NCBI RefSeq assembly: GCF_049803795.1
Contig: NZ_JBNAGJ010000007.1
Coordinates: 62,001-126,000, forward strand
From: Thalassobius sp002708925
Lineage (GTDB): Bacteria; Pseudomonadota; Alphaproteobacteria; Rhodobacterales; Rhodobacteraceae
DNA: 64,000 nucleotides
Direction of reading: 5' to 3'
Shown here: positions 53,847 to 62,003 of the stretch, in pieces
How the letters are laid out: each line of letters opens with the position of its first letter
Numbering within the stretch: the first letter of the stretch is position 1
The notes under the pieces: generated by a model
Databases searched by the model: none
What the model was told of the DNA's origin: nothing
What the model saw: the letters and a program-made list of their open reading frames with translations, nothing else
Program-made: the position numbers and the translations under genes

Positions 53847-55910
53847 ATGAAACATAGGTTTACCCTTGCTGTTGCCGTGCTGCTGGGCACCCTTGCTGCC
53901 CCCCTGCGGGCCGAGACCCTTGCTCTGGTGGTTGGGGTGTCGGATTATTTCCATCTGGATGCGGATTTGCGCGGGCCGGCCAATGATACGGCTTTGGTGA
54001 CGCAGATGCTGATTGCGCGCGGCGTGGACCCGCAGCGCATTCGTCTGCTGGCCTCGGAAGGGGCGGGGCACGCGCCGGGTGTGCCGATCCTGCAGGCCCC
54101 CACGCGCGCCGCCATCCTGTCCGAGCTGACCCGGCTCAGCCAGAAGGCGCAGGCCGGGGATACGGTGTTTTTCTATTTCTCGGGCCATGGCTCGCAGGCG
54201 CCCGATCAGAACGGGGACGAGGCCGGCGGTTATGATGAGATCCTGCTGCCTGCCGATGCAACCGGCTGGAAAGGCGCGATCGGAGCCGTGGAAAACGCGA
54301 TTGTCGATGATGAAATGGCCACGCATTTTCAGGCCATTCTGGACACCGGAGCGCATTTGGTGGCGGTTCTGGATGCCTGCCATTCAGCCACCGGATTTCG
54401 TGCCCTGGGGCAGCAATCCGCGGTGGCGCGCTATGTGGATCCGGTGATGCTGGGCATCCCGCAGGCGGGGCCTTTTGAAGAACCGGACGGCGCGGGGCGG
54501 GCCTTGCAGGGGGATTTTGCGTTTCTCTATTCCTCGCAATCCAATCAGCGCTCGTTTGAATACCCGTTGGGCGATGCGGATGATCCGGCCAATTGGTACG
54601 GCGATTTCACCCGCGCGCTGATGGGGGTGCTGACGGCGGAAGCTGCGCTAAGCTGGCAGCAGGCCTTGCAGGCGGCGACGGATGGCATGTCTCGGAATGG
54701 GCCCGCCGCGCAATCCCCGGACGCAGAGGGCACCCTGCTGGCCGCAGGTGTTTTCGGACAGGCCACCCCCAAAAAGCGCTATGCCTTTGACGGGGATCAG
54801 TTGCAGGCCGGGTTATTGCACGGATTGGCCGAGGGGGCCGTTGTGCAGATCTTTGCCAGCCTGACGGATCAGACGGCTCTGGCCCGCGCGCGGTTGACCG
54901 GGCTACAGGCCAATAGCGCGACGTTGCTGTCCGATGATCCGCTGCCTTCGGCCGGGTATGCCATGGTTACGCAGCCCGGATTGCCTCAGCCCGTGCGTCT
55001 GGGTGTGCCGATCCGCGCGGATGCCATGGACGGGCAGGATTATGGGGCGCTGACGGCGATGCTGGACGGGTTGGCGCAAGCCGACGCGCTGGAGGGGGTG
55101 CGCCTGAATGCCCCCGCGTTCGATATGCAGCCCTATCTGGTGGACGGGACGCTGGCTTTGGCCGGGCGCGACGGGATTTTGGACCCGCACGGGCCGGGCT
55201 CTAGCCCGCGTCTGGATCTGAACGGCGCCGAATACCCGCAATTGCAATTGCACCTGGCCGATTTTCTGGAACGTGTGGCCCGCACGGGCCGTTTGCGTAT
55301 TGCGCTGTCGATGGCTGAACAGGGCAGTTCGGGCGGGTTCAGCCTGTTCAGCACCGGCATCGGCCAAAGCCTGCGCCATGTCGCCGGGCAGATCGGCAAG
55401 GATGGCGATTGCGCGGATCCGGACGCCGCCCAAACCCCGGTTTCGGCGCCGGTTTCGGTGCAGCACTGCGATCAGCTGTGGCTGAGCCTGCGCAATACCG
55501 ATCTTGAGGCGCAGGACGTCACTGTGCTCTATGTGGATCGCGAACTGGGCGTCACGGCGATCTGGCCCGAACCGGGAATTTCGAACCGCATTGCCTTTGG
55601 CGAGGAACAGGAAATCGGTCTGCTGATCCAGAATCCGGCCGGGGCCGATGGGCGGGGGCGGGCCGGTATAGAAGAACTGATCGTGATTTCCACTCCTGCC
55701 CGCGATGGGGCCCCCCGAACCGAGCTGACAGCCCTGGCCGACCCGATTCAGACCCGCGATCTGCCCGCGACGGGCGGCGCATTACAGGCCTATCTGGGGG
55801 CGGCGCTGGCCCCGGATGAAAGCGCGCGCGATCTTTCCCTGTCTGGCTCGGGTGGCCTGCCGAAACTGGATGTAAAACGCTACTCTGTGCATCTGAACGT
55901 GCCCGAATAG
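53847..55910 (+). CDS. Exported caspase-like protease (C14 family, orthocaspase type), copy B
   Basis: This 687-residue paralogue of copy A has a Sec signal (about 1-22, ending LRA-ETL) and a caspase domain with His114 in YFSGHGSQ and Cys178 in VLDACHSAT, where copy A has DSCHSG. Other shared points are RGPANDT and NAIVDDEM. The C-terminal half includes a DUF4384-like region (DVTVLYVDRELGVTAIWPEPG..IEELIVIST). The start is uncertain: an ATG at 53847 gives a good signal peptide, a TTG 6 bases before it is possible, and an ATG at 53808 would add 13 residues. It lies between the patatin and the trypsin-fold protease. Confidence 0.85.
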   Translation: MKHRFTLAVAVLLGTLAAPLRAETLALVVGVSDYFHLDADLRGPANDTALVTQMLIARGVDPQRIRLLASEGAGHAPGVPILQAPTRAAILSELTRLSQKAQAGDTVFFYFSGHGSQAPDQNGDEAGGYDEILLPADATGWKGAIGAVENAIVDDEMATHFQAILDTGAHLVAVLDACHSATGFRALGQQSAVARYVDPVMLGIPQAGPFEEPDGAGRALQGDFAFLYSSQSNQRSFEYPLGDADDPANWYGDFTRALMGVLTAEAALSWQQALQAATDGMSRNGPAAQSPDAEGTLLAAGVFGQATPKKRYAFDGDQLQAGLLHGLAEGAVVQIFASLTDQTALARARLTGLQANSATLLSDDPLPSAGYAMVTQPGLPQPVRLGVPIRADAMDGQDYGALTAMLDGLAQADALEGVRLNAPAFDMQPYLVDGTLALAGRDGILDPHGPGSSPRLDLNGAEYPQLQLHLADFLERVARTGRLRIALSMAEQGSSGGFSLFSTGIGQSLRHVAGQIGKDGDCADPDAAQTPVSAPVSVQHCDQLWLSLRNTDLEAQDVTVLYVDRELGVTAIWPEPGISNRIAFGEEQEIGLLIQNPAGADGRGRAGIEELIVISTPARDGAPRTELTALADPIQTRDLPATGGALQAYLGAALAPDESARDLSLSGSGGLPKLDVKRYSVHLNVPE

Positions 55911-55969
55911 CCTTAGAATGTGACTTAAGCGCACTGTATTTGACGCAAAACTTAGTGAAAGGAACCGAT

Positions 55970-57058
55970 ATGAAAGCCTTTAAATTCAACAGTCTGAAAT
56001 GGGCTGGCCCAAAGTGGGCCGGCCTGGTGATGGCGGCGGCGCTGATGACCGCGCCAGCCGTGACCGCGCAGGAAATCGAGATGCCGGCGGTGGATGCGGC
56101 CAATGCCTCGCCTTTTGATTTCGCCGCGTCGAACCGCAAGGCCGAACGCGCCGAGCAGATGGCCAAGGATGGCAGCGGATCCAAGGTGATCGGCGGCGAG
56201 CTGGCCGCGAACGGCGCCTGGCCCTGGCAGGTTGGCCTGATGATCGCCGGTTACCCGCTGTCGCCCGATGCGCATTTCTGCGGTGGCTCGTTGATTCTGG
56301 ATCGCTGGGTGCTGACGGCGGCCCACTGTATCCATCATCAGGACAAGAACGGGAAATACTTCGATCTGCATCCCTCGCAGCTGACCGTGCTGACCGGCAC
56401 CAACGTGATTGGCGATGGCCAGGGCGATAACGTCCCGGTCGAGAAAATCATCCGTTACCCCAATTATAACCCCAATGGCTGGGACGGGGATGTGGCCCTG
56501 ATCAAACTGGCGCGTCGTCCGAACTCGAACTACCGCACGATCCAGGTGCCCGATCAGAACTTCGGCGATGTGCTGGATCAGGCCGGGGTGCCCACCGTGG
56601 TGACCGGCTGGGGGCTGGTGAACGGGGGCAAACACCCCAACCAGATGTATCAGGCCGAAATCCAGATGATGTCACGCGACACCTGCAACGAGGCCCTGAT
56701 GAAGGCGCGCGCCCGCCCGGCCAGCAAGGCCTTTGTGCAGGCGGCCTCGATCTTTCGCCTGAACCAGAGCGACATGCAGAAAGCCTGGGAAGAGCTGGTC
56801 AAACGCGCGCCCCTGCCGCTGACCGAGAACATGATCTGCTCGGGCAGCTTTGAAGGCGGCAAGACCTCGTGTCAGGGTGACAGCGGCGGCCCGCTGGTGG
56901 TGCCGCTGGACGATGGCAGCTATATTCAGGCCGGGATCGTCAGCTGGGGCCTGTCCGCCGGTCCCAACAACACCTGCGCGGAAAACGCCCTGTTCTCGGC
57001 CTATACCAAGGTGTCCAAGTTCCTGCCCTGGCTGGAGCAGACCATCAGCCAGAACTAA
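55970..57058 (+). CDS. Chymotrypsin-family (S1) serine protease zymogen
   Basis: This 362-residue exported protease has a signal (about 1-33, ending VTA-QEI), a propeptide of some 39 residues rich in charged Ala/Glu helix, and an activation junction SK-VIGGELAANGAWPWQVG (Lys72-Val73). The triad is His119 (TAAHC), Asp174 (GDVALIKL) and Ser305 (CQGDSGGPL). Residue Thr299 stands at chymotrypsin position 189, where trypsin has Asp, so the enzyme should not prefer Lys or Arg and probably cannot activate itself. An insert of about 40 residues (245-285) precedes the Ser loop. S1 proteases of this animal-like form are not common in bacteria. Confidence 0.9.
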   Translation: MKAFKFNSLKWAGPKWAGLVMAAALMTAPAVTAQEIEMPAVDAANASPFDFAASNRKAERAEQMAKDGSGSKVIGGELAANGAWPWQVGLMIAGYPLSPDAHFCGGSLILDRWVLTAAHCIHHQDKNGKYFDLHPSQLTVLTGTNVIGDGQGDNVPVEKIIRYPNYNPNGWDGDVALIKLARRPNSNYRTIQVPDQNFGDVLDQAGVPTVVTGWGLVNGGKHPNQMYQAEIQMMSRDTCNEALMKARARPASKAFVQAASIFRLNQSDMQKAWEELVKRAPLPLTENMICSGSFEGGKTSCQGDSGGPLVVPLDDGSYIQAGIVSWGLSAGPNNTCAENALFSAYTKVSKFLPWLEQTISQN

Positions 57059-57077
57059 GCGACTCTGAAAAATCAGC

Positions 57078-57104
57078 CCCCCGCCAGCTTTGGCGGGGGT
57101 CTCT
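57078..57104 (+). terminator. Hairpin after the trypsin-fold protease gene
   Basis: CCCCCGCC (57078-57085) pairs with GGCGGGGG (57092-57099) around a 6-base loop, followed by TCTCT. The right arm is also the only ribosome-binding-like sequence for the next small ORF at 57105, so the structure could both end the message and mask that start. Confidence 0.6.
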
Positions 57105-57548
57105 ATGTGGATCGAGAGATATTCCCAGATGTTGAAACTATTCCTGTCCGTCGAGCGGCTGGCGGTTGCGGCGGCCTCGGTTTTCGCATTTTTCCCACTT
57201 TGGCAGTATCTGGACGAGACCGATGACCGGCAACTGGACCGCGATGCGACGTTGATCCTGGCGCACGCATCCTGTGAAACCGCCGGGGTGCTTACCCTGA
57301 TCGAAAGGCTAGAGGACGCGGCCGAGAGTGTCGAACGTGACAGGACCCGCAATCTGGAAATCGACCGTCAGTCCCCGGAATTCGTTGCCCAGATCGAAGC
57401 CTTTTTACAAAGCGCGCGGCGTAAGGAACTGCCCGAGAACATAACCCCGAGTCTCATTGGCTCTGGCAATGTCAGGCGTATGCTGGAGGTCGAACAGCTG
57501 ATGGTGCGGTGCGCCAAGGTGGTTCAGCAAAATGTAACCCAGGGATAA
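57105..57548 (+). CDS. Small protein with one N-terminal membrane helix, unknown function
   Basis: This 147-residue protein has a hydrophobic segment (LAVAAASVFAFFPLWQYL, about 17-34) followed by a charged, mostly helical region with two Cys (one near SCETAGVLTLI and one near VRCAKVV). I do not recognise the family. The ATG at 57105 is taken because GGCGGGGG lies 5 bases upstream; a later ATG at 57129 is also possible. It lies just after the trypsin-fold protease, separated only by a hairpin, and converges on the PPC-like gene at 57555 with a 6-base gap. Confidence 0.5.
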   Translation: MWIERYSQMLKLFLSVERLAVAAASVFAFFPLWQYLDETDDRQLDRDATLILAHASCETAGVLTLIERLEDAAESVERDRTRNLEIDRQSPEFVAQIEAFLQSARRKELPENITPSLIGSGNVRRMLEVEQLMVRCAKVVQQNVTQG

Positions 57549-57554
57549 CCCCGT

Positions 57555-58202
57555 TCAGTTCGTCAGCACGTAATAGCTGTTCCGCTTGGAGCTGACATTT
57601 TCGACCTCGGCAAAGAACACGCCGTTCTGTGTGGGTGTCCAGGCGCAATACAGCTTGTCCGAAGCCCCCTGTTCCCGGCAGATCGTGTTGCCTTTTTCAT
57701 CAAGCACCTTGAGATCCAGATTAGACCCGTCATTGCCCAGAATGGCCAGCTCGGCCAGGATACCGCCTTCGAATTCGAGGCGCACCATGTCTATATAGCC
57801 GGCCTGCAAACGGTTCAGCGTCCGGCTGGCCCCGCCAATGCGCCCGCGGCTGCCCTCGACCGAGGCATCCTCGATCCGCGCTTGCAGGGCGTCGTCCCCC
57901 TCGGCCAGATCATAGGCGATCTGATACATCTGCGCGGCCGTCACCACAGTGGGATCGGCCGGGGCGCTGTCATCCGTACCGGGCGCGGCGCCGGGGCGGG
58001 TCTGGGTGGGGCGCTGGACGTCTTCGATGAATACCGAGCCGGTGATCTTGGCCGCGCTCAGCACCATAACGGGGTCTTGCTGGGCCTGCCCGTAGGCGAA
58101 CAGATCCTGACCCAGCGCCAGCGTTTTCAGCGGGCCGGAACCGGCCAGCGTAGCCGTAGGGATCAGCAGGGCGGCGGCCAGCGCCAGGGCGGAGATCTTC
58201 AT
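57555..58202 (-). CDS. Secreted PPC-like domain protein, paralogue of the one paired with caspase A
   Basis: This 215-residue exported protein has a Sec signal (about 1-20, TLA-GSG), a helical part (DPVMVLSAAKITGSV, YDLAEGDDALQARIEDA) and a C-terminal beta domain with two Cys (TICREQG and LYCAW) ending YYVLTN. It has the same plan as the 219-residue protein at 48052. The two genes mark the two ends of the protease locus, one near each caspase. The ATG at 58202 is used; the frame extends 33 codons upstream without signal-like sequence. A TGACA-AGGCC-TGTCA inverted repeat lies 84 bases upstream. Confidence 0.7.
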   Translation of the reverse strand: MKISALALAAALLIPTATLAGSGPLKTLALGQDLFAYGQAQQDPVMVLSAAKITGSVFIEDVQRPTQTRPGAAPGTDDSAPADPTVVTAAQMYQIAYDLAEGDDALQARIEDASVEGSRGRIGGASRTLNRLQAGYIDMVRLEFEGGILAELAILGNDGSNLDLKVLDEKGNTICREQGASDKLYCAWTPTQNGVFFAEVENVSSKRNSYYVLTN

Positions 58203-58285
58203 GATGGGCACTCTTTCAATGGTCGAAAACGCGTCGGTTTCCCCAAAGCTACACGCTTGGGGGCGCAATAGGAATTGTTCTTTGC

Positions 58286-58300
58286 TGACAAGGCCTGTCA
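58286..58300 (-). promoter_or_regulatory. Inverted repeat TGACA-N5-TGTCA upstream of the PPC-like gene
   Basis: A perfect 5-base inverted repeat with a 5-base centre, 84 bases before the leftward gene start and 109 bases before the rightward oxidoreductase gene. Its place in a divergent gap suggests an operator; its owner is unknown. Confidence 0.35.
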
Positions 58301-58408
58301 TTTCCGGGCGACCACGCTAAACATGCACAAAACCCGTATTTTCACGGGGCTTGGCAAGCCCGTGCCGCATCTGCATCATGACCGTTCAGAGAAAAGGAAA
58401 CACGACAC

Positions 58409-59680
58409 ATGCCAGACAGCCATGTCGCGATTATTGGGGCCGGAATTGTCGGCGCCGCGACTGCCATCTGGGCCCAGCGAGCCGGCCTGAAAGTGACCCT
58501 GATTGACCGGCTGGAACCGGGCGAGGGGGCCTCTTATGGAAACGGCGGGGTGCTGGCCTCTTGTGCTGTGGTGCCGGTGCCGGTGCCGGGCCTGCTGCGT
58601 CAGGGGCCGTCCTATCTGTTCAATCCGTCCCGGCCGCTGTTCCTGAAATGGAGCTATCTGCCGCGTCTGGCCCCCTGGCTGCTGGCCTATCTGCGGCGAG
58701 CCAATGATCGGGATGCGCGGGCGACGGCGCGGGCTTTGACCGCGTTGATCGCAGACAGCCTGGCCGATCACCGGGCGCTGGCCTTGGGCACCCCGGCCGC
58801 GCCCTATCTGCACCCGTGTGATTTCGTCTATGCCTATCGGACGCGCAGGGATTTCGAGGCGGACGCCTATACCTACGCTCTCAAGCGCGAAAACGGGTTT
58901 TCCTGGCAAGAGTTCGAGGGCGCGGCCCTGCGGCAATACGATCCGGCGCTGACCGGGGATGTGTCAATCGGCGCGGTTTTCGGCGATCACGGGCGGATTT
59001 CCGATCCGGGGGCCTATGTCAAGGCGCTGGTGGCGCATCTTGTGGCGCAGGGCGGGGATTTCGTGCGGGGCGATGTCACGGAAATTTCGCATAAGACCGG
59101 CCGGGTCAGCGGGCTGCGTGTCGATGGCAAAATGATGGCCTGCGATGCGGTGGTCCTGACCGCGGGCGCCTGGAGCGGCCCGCTGGCGCGCAGCCTGGGC
59201 GTCCGGGCGCCGGTGGAAACCGAACGCGGCTATCATATCGAGCTGTGGAACCCCTCAATCATGCCGGAATCGCCCATTTTGTTCAGCGCGGGCCAGTTCG
59301 TGGCCACTCCGATGGAGGGGCGTTTGCGTCTTGCCGGGATTGTCGAATTCGGAGGGCTGAGGGCGCAGCCCTCGCGTGCGCCGTTCGATCTGCTGCTGCG
59401 GCAGGCCTGCGCCGCCATGCCGGGGCTGAGCTGGGACGAAAAAACCGAGTGGATGGGGCACCGGCCCGTGCTGCCCGATTCTCTGCCCATAATCGGGCAA
59501 TCCCCTGATATAAAAGGCGCTTTTCTGGGGTTCGGGCATCATCACGTGGGGCTGACCGGCGGGGCCAGAACCGGCCGTCTGCTGGCGCAGCTGGTTGCCG
59601 GGCAGACCCCCAATATCGACATGACGCCCTATGCGCCGGGGCGTTTCAGCGCGGGTGTTTCGAAGGGCGCGTCGGGGTAG
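58409..59680 (+). CDS. FAD-dependent D-amino-acid dehydrogenase-like oxidoreductase (DadA family)
   Basis: This 423-residue enzyme of the DAO family begins with the FAD-binding VAIIGAGIVGAATAI and the DRLEPGEGASYGNGGVLAS segment typical of DadA. It ends with GFGHHHVGLTGGARTGRLLAQL, which also fits. It oxidises D-amino acids or other secondary amines and passes electrons to the quinone pool. It starts after an AAAAGGA ribosome binding site. Its last 52 bases overlap the 3' end of the convergent truA gene. Confidence 0.88.
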   Translation: MPDSHVAIIGAGIVGAATAIWAQRAGLKVTLIDRLEPGEGASYGNGGVLASCAVVPVPVPGLLRQGPSYLFNPSRPLFLKWSYLPRLAPWLLAYLRRANDRDARATARALTALIADSLADHRALALGTPAAPYLHPCDFVYAYRTRRDFEADAYTYALKRENGFSWQEFEGAALRQYDPALTGDVSIGAVFGDHGRISDPGAYVKALVAHLVAQGGDFVRGDVTEISHKTGRVSGLRVDGKMMACDAVVLTAGAWSGPLARSLGVRAPVETERGYHIELWNPSIMPESPILFSAGQFVATPMEGRLRLAGIVEFGGLRAQPSRAPFDLLLRQACAAMPGLSWDEKTEWMGHRPVLPDSLPIIGQSPDIKGAFLGFGHHHVGLTGGARTGRLLAQLVAGQTPNIDMTPYAPGRFSAGVSKGASG

Positions 59681-60423
59681 ACGACGCCGGACAGGTACAG
59701 CCCCTGCGGCGGGCAGACCGGCCCACAGGCCGCGCGGTCGCGGGCCTCAAGCGCGGTGCGCACGTCTTCGGGCGTCCAGGATCCCGCGCCGACACGTTCC
59801 AGCGTTCCCACGAAACTGCGCACCTGATTATGCAGAAAAGAGCGGGCGCGCAAAAAGAAACGCAGCTCTGGCCCGGACCAGCCCTCGGTCTGTGTGATGG
59901 TCAGCTCGTCCAGCGTTTTGACCGGGCTGGCCGCCTGGCAGATCGAGGACCGGAACGTGGTGAAATCATGCCGCCCCAGCAGGTATTGCGCGGCCTCTTG
60001 CATTGGCTCCAGATTCAGCGGCTGCGGAACCTGCCAGACCAGCCCGGCGTCATGCGTGGCCGGCGCGCGCCGCATCAGCAGGCGAAAGCTGTATTGCCGC
60101 TCAACCGCGGAAAACCGTGCGTGCCAGTCATCGGCCACGCGCCGGGCCTGCCGGATCGCGACGGGCTGAGGCTTCAGATGATAGTTCAGCGCCTCGGACA
60201 GGCGGAACGGATCCCACTCTTTTTGCAGGTCGCAATGGGCCACCTGGGCCAGCGCGTGCACCCCGGCATCCGTCCGCCCTGCTGCGGCAATCGTGTGCGG
60301 GCCGGGTTCAAGCCGCGCCAAAGCCGCCTCGATCGCGCCCTGAACCGAGGGCTGATCCGCCTGACGCTGCCACCCGGCAAAGGGCGCGCCGTGATATTCT
60401 ACCGATAGAGCAAATCTGGGCAT
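59629..60423 (-). CDS. truA: tRNA pseudouridine(38-40) synthase TruA
   Basis: This 264-residue enzyme has the catalytic Asp52 in AAGRTDAGVHA, the N-terminal EYHGAPFAGWQRQ and the C-terminal RARSFLHNQVRSFVGTLERVG. It makes pseudouridine at positions 38-40 of tRNA anticodon stems. The ATG at 60423 gives the normal family start (MPRFALSVEY); the longer frame, 93 codons, is not conserved. The last 52 bases lie inside the end of the facing oxidoreductase gene, a tail-to-tail overlap. Confidence 0.95.
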   Translation of the reverse strand: MPRFALSVEYHGAPFAGWQRQADQPSVQGAIEAALARLEPGPHTIAAAGRTDAGVHALAQVAHCDLQKEWDPFRLSEALNYHLKPQPVAIRQARRVADDWHARFSAVERQYSFRLLMRRAPATHDAGLVWQVPQPLNLEPMQEAAQYLLGRHDFTTFRSSICQAASPVKTLDELTITQTEGWSGPELRFFLRARSFLHNQVRSFVGTLERVGAGSWTPEDVRTALEARDRAACGPVCPPQGLYLSGVVYPDAPFETPALKRPGA

Positions 60424-60581
60424 GTCGCCGCCATAGCCCAAATTCCCGGCGCGGAAAAGCGCGGGTCCGAAAAAACACTCTGATCGCCGATCTTTGAACA
60501 AAATCGGACAATAAGCTTGGCGGAGCTTCCCCGGCGGGGGTTCTGTGCCTATCTTGGGGTGGTAAAGTAAACGAAGGGTAA

Positions 60582-62003
60582 ATGGGTGTGGGACTGACCG
60601 ATCTGGCCGATGGGCTGACCCGTGGGGTCGAAAGCATCGGCGACAGTATATCCGAGACGTTTTTCGAGCCGGTGATCCGGCTGGGCGTGACGGGGTTGGC
60701 ACGGTCGGGCAAGACGGTGTTCATCACGTCTTTGGTGGCCAATTTGCTGGATCGGGGGCGGATGCCGGGCCTGCTGGCCGGGGCCGAGGGCCGGATCGAG
60801 GCGGCCTATCTACAGCCTCAGCCCGATGACACCATTCCGCGGTTCGAGTTTGAAAACCACCTGACCGCGCTGACTGCGCCGGTGCCCTATTGGCCCGATT
60901 CCACGCGCTCGATTTCCGAGTTGCGCCTGTCGCTTAAGGTCCGGCCGACGGGGCTTTTGTCTGGGTTGTCCGGGCCGCGCACGATCCATCTGGATATTGT
61001 CGACTATCCGGGGGAATGGCTGCTGGATCTGGCGCTTTTGGATAAATCCTATGCCGAATGGGCCGCCGAAACCCTCGAACGGATCGCCGCGCGCCCGCAG
61101 GCAGAGGCCTATCTGCAACAGGCGCGCGCAGCGGATGGGGCCGCGCGCCATGATGAACCCACGGCGCAGGCGCTGGCGCAGGCCTTTGCCACTTATCTGA
61201 TCGCCGCGCGGGATGCCGGGTTTGCCGATTGCACGCCGGGGCGGTTCCTGTTGCCGGGCGATCTGGCGGGCAGCCCGGCGCTGACCTTTGCGCCTCTGGC
61301 GGGCGGGGGCGCAAAACGCGGGACATTGCTGCGCGAAATGGAGCGCCGCTATGACGCCTATAAATCCAAGGTGGTCAAGCCGTTTTTCCGCGATCATTTT
61401 GCCCGGATCGACCGGCAGGTGGTGCTGGTGGACGCGTTGGGCGCGATTCATAATGGCCCGCAGGCGGTTGAGGATCTGCGCCGCGCCATGGCCGATATTC
61501 TGTCTGCATTCCGGCCTGGTCGGAACGCGTTTCTGACGCGGATTTTGCTGGGCAAGCGGGTTGAAAAGATCCTGTTTGCCGCCACCAAGACGGACCATCT
61601 GCACCACAGCCAGCACGCCCGCCTGACCGCCATCATGGAGGCCCTGACCCGCGAGGCACGCGACCGGGCCGATTTCGCCGGGGCGGAAACGGCGGCGATG
61701 GCGATTGCCGCGCTTAGGGCCACGACCGAGGACCGGCTGACACACGAAGGCCAGCCTCTGGATGTGGTGCGCGGTATTTTGCAGGACACGGGCAAACGCG
61801 CTGCCTTCTATCCGGGGGCGCTGCCCGAAGATCCCGCCCGACTTCTTTCCCCCGCCCGTGCCGGAGATGAAAAATGGCTCGACGCCGATTACAGGATTAT
61901 GTCCTTCGCCCCCTCGCCCCTGTCCTTGAAGCCGGGCGAGGGACCGCCCCACATCCGGCTGGACCGCGCCGCGCAATTCCTGATCGGGGACAGGCTGTCA
62001 TGA
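60582..62003 (+). CDS. ycjX: YcjX-family P-loop protein (DUF463)
   Basis: This 473-residue protein has a P-loop at GLARSGKTVFITS (about 38-50) and a DIVDYPGEWLLDL segment like the Walker B of GTPases. Further parts are QADLRRAMADILSAFRPG-like and VEKILFAATKTDHLHHSQHARL. YcjX is conserved next to YcjF in many proteobacteria and linked to envelope stress (Psp neighbours in E. coli), but its function is not settled. The region before it (60424-60581) should hold its promoter. It overlaps the GNAT gene by 4 bases. Confidence 0.9.
   Translation: MGVGLTDLADGLTRGVESIGDSISETFFEPVIRLGVTGLARSGKTVFITSLVANLLDRGRMPGLLAGAEGRIEAAYLQPQPDDTIPRFEFENHLTALTAPVPYWPDSTRSISELRLSLKVRPTGLLSGLSGPRTIHLDIVDYPGEWLLDLALLDKSYAEWAAETLERIAARPQAEAYLQQARAADGAARHDEPTAQALAQAFATYLIAARDAGFADCTPGRFLLPGDLAGSPALTFAPLAGGGAKRGTLLREMERRYDAYKSKVVKPFFRDHFARIDRQVVLVDALGAIHNGPQAVEDLRRAMADILSAFRPGRNAFLTRILLGKRVEKILFAATKTDHLHHSQHARLTAIMEALTREARDRADFAGAETAAMAIAALRATTEDRLTHEGQPLDVVRGILQDTGKRAAFYPGALPEDPARLLSPARAGDEKWLDADYRIMSFAPSPLSLKPGEGPPHIRLDRAAQFLIGDRLS

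Noticed and set aside
45927..58202. Anti-phage defence island
   Set aside because: The proteases carry export signals, and no pore-former, nucleotide cyclase, nuclease or mobile-element gene is nearby; a defence role would be speculation.
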